Origin: Zancudomyces culisetae
Taxonomy: Eukaryota > Kickxellomycota > Harpellomycetes > Harpellales > Legeriomycetaceae
Direction of reading: 5' to 3'
Assembly (NCBI GenBank): GCA_001969505.1
Contig: LSSK01001911.1
Coordinates: 1-19,241, forward strand
DNA length: 19,241 nt
Part shown: positions 7,815 through 18,897 of the stretch, piece after piece
Position numbering within the stretch: position 1 is the first letter of the stretch
Layout: every line of letters starts with the position of its first letter
Made by a program: the position numbers and the translations under genes
Notes under the pieces: model-generated
What the model was told of the DNA's origin: nothing
Seen by the model: the letters and a program-made list of their open reading frames with translations, nothing else
Databases searched by the model: none

Positions 7815-10800
7815 TTATTCATCATCATCATCATCATCCTCGCCATAGTTATCATTTTCATACTCAAATTCTGATGAAGTATCGTCAATATAATTAACTC
7901 GTTTTCGTTTATTAGAAGATCTAGTGGCTACAGAACGAGTACTTGTACTTGTATTTGTATTTGCAATTGATAAGCGATTGTTATCATTAGAATAGGTAGT
8001 ATTTTGGTTATGGCTTGTTGAGGAGGATCTAGTGTTCATAGTTGTAGTTGGTTCAGCACTGAGACTAGTACTACGAGAGGAATGAAGATGTGATTTTGAA
8101 TCATGTTGAATTGGTAATGGAGAAGAAGATTTCTTTCTAGTATTATAAGGATTTGAGTTGTGGGATTTGGAGGCTGGAGATTGAGATTGAGGAGGAGAAA
8201 CATGGAGTGAAGGAGGAGGGCGTTTTCGAAGACGCATTTTTGAAGAGGAATCTGAGATTGAATTTTTATTTCGATCAACATTTTGTAATGAAGAAGACGA
8301 AGAGGAAGAAGAAGAGGAAGAGGAAGAAGAGGAAATGGAGGTTAGAGATGATGGAGAAGAGTGGGTTGAGGAGAGAGAAGAAGAAACAGAAAGGTGTACA
8401 CGTTTTACAGACAAATGAGATGGATTGTTATTAGAGTTTGCATTGTCGTTTGTATGGGGAGGGTTGTGGGGAGAAATTGATAAAAGAGAGGAAAAAGTAG
8501 GAGAGGAAAAGGCGGGATTATTGGATGAAGGAGTTGAAGAAAAGAGAGGAGAATTCTGAACAAAAGAAGTATATTCAGCAACCAATAAAGCAGCACAAGT
8601 AGAAACTTGGGAATCCATACCATTAAAAGTAAGGGAATTATGGTAAATAAGAGACAGATCGTAGTGAAGAGCATCCAATGAGCGATAGTAGTGGTTGAGA
8701 AGTCGAGCCTTAATCATACACAGAGAGGAAGGATGAGCAACATGAGATAGATATGCCGGGTAATCGGAAAAATCGACGTGGTAGATAAACCATTCAGAGT
8801 TATTGGAAGTTATCAGGGAGTTGAGGATGGAAACAAGAGAGGAATCGGGAGCTAGCGATTGGGAGGAGAGAGAGTTGCGGAGTGAGGTGGAGGAGTTGAA
8901 AATATGCCAAAGTGAAAGATAAATAGTAGTGGAATCAGAGGAGGAAGAATTGTTGTTGTTGGAAAGAGATGCGGATATACAGTGATATGGTTTCAAGAGA
9001 AGATTTGTTGAAGAAGAAGAAGAAGAAGAGGGGTCAGAGGAGGAGGAGAGAGAAGAGGAAGAAATGATAAAGGAGGTAAGACGTTCTCTACAACAAGCAA
9101 GTTGATCAGTAGTATTTGAATCAGTATCATGATCAGAACTTTCCAAAGCAGAGTTTAAAGAATTCGATAAAGAGGGTGAAGGGGCGGAAGACGAAGATGA
9201 GGATGAGGATGAGAAGGAGGGATAATAGATGGAAAGAGAATTGGATTGGTTGTCAGCAAGTACAAAATTCTGATTGAGTAGTTCCATAATACTCGATTTA
9301 AAAATGGAATAAAGCACAAACCGATCAAGATTATCTGGACCAACAACAAGGGATAAAGATTTATCGTTGGAAGGAATGTTGTTGGATAAGAAAAAGGCTA
9401 GGCGAGAGTCATAATCGTTGCTGATATCAATAGTGTTGGTGAGAGTTAGGTGGATTTCAATGTGGGATTTGGAGTTTCTATTGGACTTGGATGATGCACT
9501 TAGTAGGTAATTGATCTGTTTAACCCGAGCATATTTTAAATGGTCTAGTTGTCCATCGTCTTTGGATATATAAATGATTTCATCGTTTAGTTGAGGAATA
9601 TATATGGAAAGAAGAGGCTTTTCAGTAATCAGTAGAGGAGCAGGAGTGTTTTTGGCTACTAGTAGAGGATTGAAGAGAGGAAAAGATGAAGGAGTTTTAA
9701 CTTGGGAGGACAGGTTGTTAGAACTTTGTTCAGGTTCAGATTCAGAGTCAGCAGCAGAAGCAGAGTCAGCAGAGTCAGTAGCGGAAGCAGAAGCAGAAGC
9801 AGAATTAGAATCAGATTGGGATTGGGATTGTTGCTCTTCATCAGTATCTTGAATATGATAGTTTCGACGAGGACGAGACGATCTACGAGTAGGCTGTTGT
9901 TGTTGTTGTTGTTGTTCATGATGAGATCTTTCAGGACTAGTAGATAATCTACGAGATAATTTTACAACTCTTCCAGATCTTGTAGTAATAGTAGCCGGTT
10001 GTAAATTTGAAGAAGTAGAAGTAGAAGTAGAAGTAGAAGCACGGGTAGCAGCAGCAGCACGAGTAGCAGCTCTTGTAGTTATATGAGGTGTATTTGAAGA
10101 AGTAGAATTAGAGTGGGAATATGCATGGGAGTTGGAATTGGAATTGGATGTAGAATGAGAAGTAGAAGCATAAAGATGATCATTTCTACCCGTTCTGGTT
10201 TGACGAATTCTTCGTAAATTTTCATATACATTACGTCTAGTTTCGGGATCACGACGAGAATCAAAAGAATTACGGTTATTGACAGAACGACGATTGGAAC
10301 GATTGGAACGGTTGGAGCGATTGGAACGAGAGGTAGTTGTACGTAAGCGATACTCAGCATCATCATCACTACTTGAATGAATAGTAGTAGTAGTGGTGGT
10401 GGTGGGTTGTTGAGCTTCAGCACGAGCTCTGGTTCGAATACGACGTTGAGATCTAGTATTGGTAGAAGATGAAGAGAAATTGGATCGAGAGTAATTGTTG
10501 TTTGTACTATAATCAGAATCGTACATGGCAGAATATCTAAACATTGCAACATCATCATCGTCAACAACCATGTCATCATCATCGTCATCATCGTCACCTC
10601 CATCTGTCGTATAATCCTCGTCATTTGCATCATCCAAAACCAACACTCCAGCATCAACTGGTTGCTCTTCACCTACTGTCTCCGAAACTGTACGGGTTTG
10701 CCGCCCTGAATCTCTAGCTGACCCAGCTGTCCCCACTCCCACTCCCAATCCCATTCCTCCTGTACTTGTTCCTGTTCCTGCACCTGCACCTACTGTTGCT

Positions 10801-12974
10801 AACCGGTTGTTGCCGGTTCGCACACGACGAGTTCCCCGCAAAACCTTTACTAGCGCATCACAAGTCTTAACGGCAGCCTTTAGAGAAGACGATGCTACAA
10901 TTTCATGTTTGAGATGCTCAAGGCGGTCAATATTTTCGGCATATAATCTCGAACAGCTGGAAAGACCAATTTCAAGATCCATGCCAAACTTCGGACCCTT
11001 CTGCATACGGAATTGACGGCCATCAAAGTCCTGTAACAGTCCGTGGTCCATCAGATGAGGAGGAAGCTGGGTAATTTCATCGACCACAAAGTAGTTGGAA
11101 TCCATTACAGTCTGGTTATAGTCGGCTGGAAACATTTGCTCAGGCATCATATTGGCATCGGTGTATTGGCGCTGGTCATCGATATACCCAAACAAATACG
11201 CAATCCCTTCTTCACCCGCCACCACAAAGTATCGACCGTCATCAGAAAAACGTCCATCAAAGATTTGCTCTCCAATCTCCATCCGGTGCAAAGCCACACC
11301 CTTTACTACATCCCAAACCACAACTTGCCCGTCGTAGCCCCCCGAAACAGCTATACGGTTATCGGTTGGATGTGCAACCAACACGTATATCTCCTGCTTC
11401 TTATGCTCTCGAGCCTTCCACCTTAACCTCCCTGTTTCCGCGTCAAACCCCGCCACCACGCCGACACTGTTGCTCACAAGCACCATCTTGTCATCAACTG
11501 TCCACGTTATCTGGTTGGCCTCCACCGCCTTTTCTACTATTGTTCCTGTACCAATCTCTACTTCTGTCGACCCCGAGATATGTGGCAAGTTGTTTGCCTC
11601 GTTGTTCAGAGGACAATAATTGTCGCCTACATCCAACAATATCCGCCGCTTCACTTTGCCTGCCAAATCAAACTCCCAAATATACGCCGACCCATCAGCT
11701 GACCCCGACAATAGTCTTCTCCCGTCGTTCGAGTATATCAATGTTGAAATGTTGTGTGAATGCCCCGGAAACACACTAAACACCTGTGGCCCTCCCCACT
11801 CTATTTGATCCACTCCTCTTCCTCCTCGCTTCTTCATTTGGTTCTCCTCTCCTGCCAACGACGCCAATAACATTTGCTCCTTAGCCTCTGCTATAAACGT
11901 CACCAAAAATATATACCCACTCTTCGTAGCTAGTGCCATTGTCGACCCTGTATTGTTAATTGTCATACTACTGATACTGTCGCGTGGCCCCATCTTCGCC
12001 TCTATCTCCACTGCCCGTGTATTGAACTTGTTTGTCTCTCGCTCCCACTTGTATAATCTACAAAATCCATCTTCACTTGTCGCTGCCAAATATCTTATTT
12101 CCCCCACTGGTGCTGGTGAAAATACTACCGCTGTAATTCCCTTTTTCTATTTCCATTTTTTCCCCCATTTTTTTCATTATGTATTTATTTATTTATAGAT
12201 TTATTTAACGAATTAACTAATCAATGTATCAACTTACTGCTCCTGAACCTATACTTCCCGTTAGCACACTTTCTGGCTTGCCCGTTTGCAGATTCCATAT
12301 CCGTACCGTCCCATCACTCGATCCTGATGCCAACAATGTGTTTTCTTGATTCAGTGCAATGTCCGAAATCACATCCTTATGCCCCCGAAACGTATGAATC
12401 AAATATCCCGTCTTTGTACACCATGTCTTCACCAAATAATCATCGCTCCCTGTAATCATCCGCTGTCCATTTCTATCAAACATCGCACAAAACGTCGGAA
12501 ATTTATGCCCATGGCACCGTACCAACCGCTTGAACCCCGATATTATCTCCACTGGCAATCTCCCCTCCCGTAAACTCTCTGCCCGCAACTCTGTCCGTTG
12601 TCTATATACATTTCGAAGTAAACTCCGTTCACTGCCAAGCCGCATTATTCGTTTCCCCAATTTGTTTTTCTCGTCTCTTTTCTTCTTTGCCTCCTTCTCC
12701 CTCTCCTACATTATTTACATTTTTTACATTTTCATATTTATTTTTATTTTTAAAAGCCTTCTTTTTCTAATAGTCTCCCTCCCATTGATAAATCCATACT
12801 AACGTTTTCTCCTAGATTACTTACCAACTCTTCATACTCCCTAACCATTCGCTCTCCTTCCCAACTGTATCTTTCTGGCAACAATCCTTTATTTTCTTCA
12901 AGGATTCTCTTCATTTCCTTTCCTAGCTCTCTAAACGGTCCATTTTTCAAAAGTTGTGATACTTCAAAGTACAT
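7815..12974 (-). CDS. PHIP/BRWD-like WD40-bromodomain protein, three exons
   Basis: Exons 12974-12825, 12705-12238 and 12146-7815 give 1649 residues; introns are 12706-12824 and 12147-12237, both GTAAGT...TAG and phase 0. The ATG at 12974 follows an in-frame TAG directly. Residues 1-50 (YFEVSQLL.NGPFRELG... LLPERYSWEG) match the N-terminal segment of PHIP/BRWD proteins. WD40 repeats occupy about 107-530, with GH...WD-type signatures (GSSDGTVRIW, GSADGSAYIW, SGGYDGQVVVWD). Long disordered stretches follow: poly-Asp near 724-738, SNR repeats, poly-Gln and poly-Ser. A segment near 1050 (SIYIPQLNDEIIYI) resembles the cryptic Tudor region. One bromodomain lies at about 1324-1404, with HNSLTFN carrying the expected acetyl-lysine-contacting Asn. 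Serine tracts, a basic patch and an acidic tail (GEDDDDDDE) end the protein. Animal homologues read histone H3 methyl/acetyl marks and can act as CRL4 substrate receptors; a nuclear chromatin role is inferred. Animal proteins have two bromodomains and I see only one here. Confidence 0.9.
8289..8336 (-). repeat. Poly-serine coding tract of the BRWD-like gene
   Basis: About sixteen consecutive serine codons (TCN type) appear as a GAAGAGGAA purine run on the plus strand. Similar shorter Ser tracts occur near 9185-9210 and 9005-9060. Confidence 0.9.
8553..8795 (-). other. Bromodomain-coding segment
   Basis: It codes for WFIYHVDFSDYPAY..., HP.SL..IKARL...YYRS and LSLIYHNSLTFN. These follow the bromodomain pattern of a V(D/F)..(Y/D)YP.Y motif, a (P)(M/T)DL.TI-like helix and a final FN. 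The match is closest to the first bromodomain of PHIP/BRWD proteins. Confidence 0.8.
12147..12237 (-). other. Second intron of the BRWD-like gene
   Basis: GTAAGT to AATAG, 91 nt, phase 0. It joins ...GSIGSGA to KKGITAVVFSP, an expected WD-repeat strand. The closer acceptor at 12132-12131 (CAG) was rejected because it breaks frame. Confidence 0.9.
12706..12824 (-). other. First intron of the BRWD-like gene
   Basis: GTAAGT to ATGTAG, 119 nt, phase 0. It joins ...REYEEL to EREKEAKKKRDEKNKLGKR. The frame stays open for 24 codons past the donor and includes GGRLLEKE, which resembles a conserved segment of the family. Some transcripts, or a different gene model, may use it. Confidence 0.7.
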
Positions 12975-14834
12975 CTAATCACATTTATGCAATTTATCCC
13001 CTTTTAGTACCTTTGATCAAAATGTAATTTTCCAGCATTGAAAAAAAGAAAAATAAATCAACAATCCCCTTCCCTCCCCACTCCCCTGCTTCTTTTTTAA
13101 ATATGAAAAAAATAATAAAAGAAAGAGAAAGAGAAAGTAAAAATGACTTTGTTTGTACTAGTCATTTTTACTAATTCACCAATGTGCGGACATTTAAAAT
13201 TCTAAATGTTATTCTGGTATTTACCTCTACAAGTGTTAGGAATATACAAAAAATAAATTGTTAGTTTGTACCATTTAAATCCATCTAGAAGGCATAATAT
13301 ACATATGAGAATGAGAATGGGAATTGGATTCTAACCCCAGTAACACTTACCTTTATCCTGTATAGACAGTTGTGAATCTATCGATACATTTTTATTTTCC
13401 AGCATTTCTGCCCCTTTTTTTTCACTCTCTTTCTATTTCTCTTTCTAGTATTCTAATTTTCTAGATTCTCTATCTTTCTATATTACTTTGTATGTAATTC
13501 TTTTTCACTTTTTTTTTCCAATATTGCTATTACTATTATACAAACTAAACGTTTTACAAGTATAATACTTTAATTTGTCTCGCTAAATAATAATAATAAT
13601 AAAATTGTATATACAATTTGTATGTACAAATTGGAAAATAAATTTCATGATTTACAAACTATTTTATAATTGTATTTTGAAAATAATAAATGTATAATAA
13701 AAACATTACCAACAAATTGATTTTGTTAATGCAGGTGCCATTCGCGATTTTAAATGCTACTATACATTTTTCTATTTTATTTTATTTCATTTTGATTTAT
13801 TTTATATCTATTTTTTTGTTGATTACATAATACTTCAACTTGTTCAATTAAAAATTAATATGAAAAAAAAATTTTTTTCACAATAATTTTAAATAGTTTT
13901 TTTATACATACATATTTTTTTTGCATAAAGATTAAATGACTAAATAATCAATGAAATAACTGTGAATTTTCAACAGCTGTAAAATCAAAAAATTAAAAAT
14001 ATTTGGTATTATTAACGTTAATAGGTTTTTCTTTATCTAATAAAATAGTATAAAATAAAGTAATATAAAAATATTTATTTCGTGATTTGTTTCAAAGTCT
14101 CTTGTAAATTATATACAAGGAGTACAATCGCTTTTTTTGTTTATCTGATTAAACTTGCTGATTTTTGATAAACCATCTCTTGAAATTACACTGGCAAGAT
14201 TGATGTATTATGATTATCTATTTGATTAATCTTGTCCCAAAATAAAATAAAGATCAAACTAGTTTTTAACATCTCATTCAATATAGTTTAGTTTAGATTA
14301 ATCCAAATACAATGAAACAGTCTTCACCTCCACCTCCACCCCCATCTTTCTATCTCACTTGTTGATTGTAAATAATACATCCATACCTTCCCCCTCCCTC
14401 CCATTTTCACAATCCACCAATTCCTCAGTTCATCAATCCATCGATTTACCGTTATTCCCATTTTTCATCGACATTTTTGATCTCATTATAAATTAAAGAG
14501 CTAATTACCCATAAAACAAAAAAATTTATTCTCCAAATATTTTTATAATCTCAATAATCTAAAACTATTTAACCTGAAGAAAAGCCAAATCTTTTAAATA
14601 CAATTTAGCTACTATATATACTCTCTATATTACTACTCGGCAGATTATCATAGCCTACAACTTGATAAAGTAACCCGTTCGCCGGTCTCATTCATTCATT
14701 CAAACTTGTTCTTTCTTTTTTTCTCTTTTCTTTTTACTCACGACTAAAAAATCAATGCACTCATTGGAAATGTTTTGGTTTTAGGTGGAAAAACACCTCT
14801 ACTAAACTATAAAAGACAGAAAGAAAAAAAAAGA
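12975..14834. other. 1.9 kb AT-rich spacer between the BRWD-like gene and PMS1
   Basis: No frame of 60 codons or more and no tRNA box elements are seen. It contains an (AAT)n tract near 13588-13600, two overlapping AT-rich palindromes at 13602-13632, an A9T7 near-palindrome at 13861-13880 and CCA/CCT-rich pyrimidine runs near 14325-14405. It presumably holds the promoter of the minus-strand BRWD-like gene and the 3' end of PMS1. Confidence 0.5.
13602..13632. repeat. Two overlapping AT-rich palindromes
   Basis: AAATTGTATATACAATTT (13602-13619) is a perfect 18-bp palindrome. AATTTGTA-TG-TACAAATT (13615-13632) is an inverted repeat with a 2-nt centre, overlapping it by 5 nt. Confidence 0.85.
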
Positions 14835-17800
14835 CTACGAAAATATAGAACCGTTCCACTTAAACTTTCGTGATGATGGATTCGGGCACTCAATCCTATG
14901 TAGATGCCTTAGTGTGGGTCTACCATGTGGACAGTTCCAAGGATGTTTCAATTCACCGAGCCTGGAAAGAATCTATTCATAAAACCCAATACCCAAAACT
15001 TAAAACCCAGCTATAATACATGTAGTACAACCCCCCCCCCATAATCTAACTCTATTCTCCAAAGTATAAAACACATACTAAAATATAATTACCTTTTTCA
15101 TTTGTCCGTGGTTTAAACCATCCCCAATCATTATTGATTTCCTACATGCCCTTGAAGCAAACACCCTTCTTGCCCTGGAACATCTCGTAGATTCCGAAGG
15201 ATTATGTTGGATTTTTAATAACAACTCTTTAAAGTCTATAATCCACCACCAATATTAACGCCATTAATCATTAGTAATTAATCATTATATATACATATAC
15301 TTTTTTTTGTGTTCATCAATTATAATATCCACTTGTCAAAAAAAACTTTATATTGTATTTTAACCACCACGCTTATTTATACATTATAACAATGCTATTG
15401 TTTTCAATCAAGTCAAGAAAAAGGAAAAGGAAAAAGTAAGGATAAACTGATTCTCCCCCTCTATTTAATATCGGTATTTACCTTCGGCACTGAATATAAC
15501 GTTACCAATAACGGGCTGGCTCAATAATTGTATCCGATTTCCTGGTGTTGCTTCGTGATTTTCCTTTATCAAAAATCCGTTTTTTGCAAGCAAGTCTTGA
15601 TGTTCAAACGCTGTCTGTTCATCCGCAATACTCAGTTCAAGATTTAAGGGTCTATTTTCCCATGTTATTCATAAAATGATCTGTTTAGTATCCTTTTTTA
15701 ATTTTTAATTTATAATTATTATTTTTTTTCCATCTTCCCCCCCCCTCCCTCCCCACTTTTATCCTTCAAAAATACAAATCATCATAAACAAGTCTAACAA
15801 TAAGACTATTAAAAACTTACCTTATAAGTGGTTGTGATGAAATAACAGATTTCAACTGAAGTTCTTCAAAATTGCTTTTTTCGTCTGAGGCATGTTGGTC
15901 TACAATAAACAAGTCGTCATCCAGTTTTGCCACAACAAATCCTAGGTTAAATTGTCCAACTACCTGCATTCTCCCAAAATCTTCTTTTTTGAGTATCGTA
16001 CTCAATGATAATGCTGCGCTATCATTATCCAAGTTCTTGACCCCAGCCACGCCCAGAGAACCGGTCGTATCTTTATCCCTATCTTTATCCCCATCCCCGC
16101 CTAGTACAAAATCTGAATCAAGATCCATCTGGTTTCCATGATTTAGCACGCCTTCAACTATTTCAGACATACTTACTGTTGCTGTTAGGCTTCTGTTTAA
16201 ACATAAACATCGTGTTGCCGGAAGTGGTACTTTTTTAGGCGTATCACTAGCAGCTTTCACATCTGGTGTCGCTGGTGACCTGAATGGATTAGTTTTTGAG
16301 CGCACATCGAGATTTACCATTGATTTATGAGCACTACCCTCAGGTGTACCTCGTATGTCCTGTTCTATACGTTTTGTCTGGTTCTGTACCTCATTATCGC
16401 GAATCGGAACCCTTGTTGGTCTGGGTTCATCCACTGTTACAAAATCACGCAACGTTGCGTTGTAGCCACTGCTATTCGCTTCGTTTTGGACTGCGCTATT
16501 TCTTATGGGTGAAGTTTGCATCATGTTGCCGTGGTTCACACTAGATCCCAAATCGGGTACTGCATTGCTTTCTTTTGTGCTTGTACCATCCCTTGCACGT
16601 TCACTATTATTTGGTTGTCCACTGTCAGGTACATTCACTTTTTCTATGTTTTTGCTAACTCTTTGTTGGTCACCTTGTAATCCAGCGATTTTCTCCTGTT
16701 CATCGACCTGAACTGTGTTATTTGGTTGTAACTCCTTTGAAGTGGGTATAAACTCCATCACCGAAAGCTGTTTATTGAGCGCTTGTGTAGTACTAAGGGA
16801 AATCGATGCCTTTGTAGGTATAAATGCTTTTTTCAACACATCCTATTCGGGTTGGTATTTATCAATATACTGATTTTTCACAAGTTTACAAGTTTACAAG
16901 TTTACAACTTCAACACCAACTTAATTTCCAAGTTATTGACTTGTATTAGTAGATATTATTGCTGAACTTACATGTAATATATCCGCAAGTTCTTGTTCAT
17001 ACTGAATAAATACACTCCGTTTATCAGGACTAACGTTGAAATCAACAGTACCTAGCAACACATAAAGTCATATTATTAACCCACATTCTTATATCTTATT
17101 TTATTTTTTTTGAGTATTCGTCTTTTTTCTATAGGTTGTTACCTGGATTTAATTTGATGTTCAAGATGGCCATCGGGTACTGCACAGGATTGTATTCTCT
17201 GTAAACTTCGTTCATTACTCGCTTCATCTATTTTAAAACAAAACCAAAAACGGCAAATAAAGTTTAAAAGTTCAGAGAACCCAGATATATACACAAAATA
17301 AGCCAAAGTGTCATCTTACCTTTGGTATTTCGCATGGTTTTCCATTCAAATACAAATATTGCTTATCTGAGCTGCTTCGACCACAGCCTGGCACTGGGCT
17401 GCTTATATATCCATTGAATTCAAACCTTATCCCAGCTCTATGATGGGTTTAGAAGTACATCAATGAAGTTAGATTCTCTGCTAGAAGTTATACACCACAG
17501 GGGGAATGTGTAGATTTTTTTTTCTTTTACACCAGGATGTATCCATACCTTTCTTTATCTTCTCTGAATTCGTTTATTTCAAGCATTTTATCTCTTATCC
17601 CTTTTCCAAATAAAGAATTGATCTTTTCCAACATGGTACTGGTTTTTTGCGTCCGCAATATCAGACCCAATCCACTAAAATAATAAAACCATAGACTTGT
17701 AACTTGAATGTATACATTTCGTATGGTAAATATAAACACAAAATATTGCAAGATACATAGCGTGAAACATGACACTTCTTAGAATGACAAATATAACTAA

Positions 17801-18897
17801 GCCTAAGTGTGATATCAACGAGAATAATAACAATACCTGTTGTTGGTCTGATTGTATAGCGATATCTGTAGACCGTCAGAAATGATTGCGTATTGCTCAA
17901 CCTGCCATATACACTTTGCAAAATCTTTTTTGTGGTTTCTTTTAAATTCTTGGTATCTAACCGGCCAGTTTTTAAATAGATTTCGAAGGATAACTGTTGT
18001 TCCCCTCTATTACACATATTCATACACATACACATACATAACACATATATATGAACATATACTTGCATTAATTATTGGCTTGAAAATAAAAATAATGGTT
18101 AAAACAAAAGGCAGAAATAAACCCAATCAAATTAAACATGGTTTACTACTTTGATGTTAACCCAACCTAAATTAATCTTACCTCTCTTGCTATCGGCTTT
18201 TGTGATTTCAACTCGCCCTTTTCATCATATTCCAACATTGCACCCATGGGTTTGGTATCTTCTGTAGCAGTAATTACTGTGACCGATGCAACAGAGCACA
18301 GCGAACTCAACGCTTCGCCTCTGAACCCAAATGAGCCTATTCTTGTCAAGTCTTCAAATGCCTCCAGCTTTGAAGTCCAATTCTTTCGACCTATACAGTT
18401 AGGATACACACTTCGTGTTATCGTATACGTGTACTTTTTTGTAAGCATTTATAGTGGAAACAGCGAAGCTGCCAGCAAATAAATTTAAGATTGCTCTTTT
18501 CTTTGAGTATCGTTAAAATATCCTTACATAGTGCTTCAAAGTTCTCGCTTTCTATTCCACTACCGTTGTCTGTTATGATTATGCTTTCTAGCCCATAGTT
18601 TTTAATTTTTACCTCTATTTTATTTTCCATAAAAGTTGTGATAAACTGCCCGATTTTTCGAATACCTCGTATCAAACAGTGTCAAGAATTTGTAATGTGA
18701 AAACAAAAAGGTTGTTTTTATAGCCTATTACTGGTACGAAATAGTGACAAGTCGCCCTCCTTACCTACTACATTCGCTCCTGCATCGAGACTATTCTCAA
18801 TAATCTCTTTAATCGCTGTTCCAATATCTATTATGACTTGGCCTGAGCACAATTTGTAAATGGTGCTTTTTGGAATTTGTGTTAGGTGTGCTTTCAT
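14835..18897 (-). CDS. PMS1: Mismatch repair endonuclease PMS1 (MutL homologue), twelve exons
   Basis: Exons 18897-18765, 18614-18528, 18390-18182, 18006-17837, 17674-17549, 17437-17320, 17227-17143, 17051-16972, 16842-15821, 15651-15482, 15235-15093 and 14972-14835 total 2481 nt and give 826 residues, close to the 860-870 usual for the family. As the PMS1 subunit it pairs with MLH1 (MutL-alpha), uses ATP to change conformation and nicks the new DNA strand during nuclear mismatch repair. GHKL ATPase motifs: [13 protein letters not shown] (catalytic E31, Mg-binding N35), DNGSGI (60-65), GFRGEAL (95-101) and RGTTV (144-148); NVSPDKR near 315-321 closes the N-terminal half. A variable linker (about 340-620) lies wholly in the large exon 9. 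The endonuclease half has [12 protein letters not shown] (651-662, the DQHA-x2-E-x4-E metal site), SRACRKS (761-767) and CPHGRPT (795-801). The ATG at 18897 gives the usual short N-terminus. The conserved K-H-x-T-S-K reads KNWTSK here, an odd change. All splice phases agree. Confidence 0.97.
14973..15092 (-). other. Last PMS1 intron with G10 run
   Basis: GTAATT to AATAG, 120 nt, phase 0. The acceptor at 14973 was chosen over the nearby CAG at 14962 because only the former keeps frame into [20 protein letters not shown]. Ten C residues at 15031-15040 read as G10 in the transcript. Confidence 0.9.
15652..15820 (-). other. PMS1 intron with clustered G-runs
   Basis: GTAAGT to AATAG, 169 nt, phase 2. 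In the transcript orientation 15737-15754 reads GGGG-A-GGG-A-G9, a G-rich block that meets simple G-quadruplex patterns. Confidence 0.9.
16880..16907. repeat. 8-bp tandem repeat in a PMS1 intron (unit ACAAGTTT, 3.5 copies)
   Basis: Three and a half perfect copies lie in the intron 16843-16971, just downstream of exon 8 in transcript direction. Confidence 0.95.
18013..18060. repeat. CATA/CACATA simple repeat in a PMS1 intron
   Basis: Imperfect CATACA and ATAT units fill the 3' part (transcript sense) of the intron 18007-18181. Confidence 0.8.
18391..18527 (-). other. PMS1 intron with a close CTAAC branch-point candidate
   Basis: GTAAGG to TATAG, 137 nt, phase 1. The transcript reads CCTAACTGTATAG at the 3' end, so the CTAAC lies only about 7-8 nt from the splice site. 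Confidence 0.85.

Noticed and set aside
9604-9947. Plus-strand frames with Ser/Glu or Arg/Ser repeats
   Set aside because: Antisense of Ser/Ala-rich low-complexity codons of the BRWD-like gene.
10290-10335. Short regularly spaced repeats suggesting a CRISPR-like array
   Set aside because: These are Ser-Asn-Arg codon repeats inside the BRWD-like coding exon.
10079-10672. 197-codon minus-strand frame rich in Leu/Met/Pro
   Set aside because: A frame-shifted shadow within exon 3 of the BRWD-like gene, produced by GAT/TCN repeats.
12131-12132. CAG acceptor for the second BRWD-like intron
   Set aside because: It gives a frame that stops at once. The TAG at 12148-12147 keeps phase and restores the WD-repeat strand.
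17852-18154. 100-codon plus-strand frame
   Set aside because: Antisense to PMS1 exon 4 and the adjoining intron; the minus strand carries clear MutL motifs.
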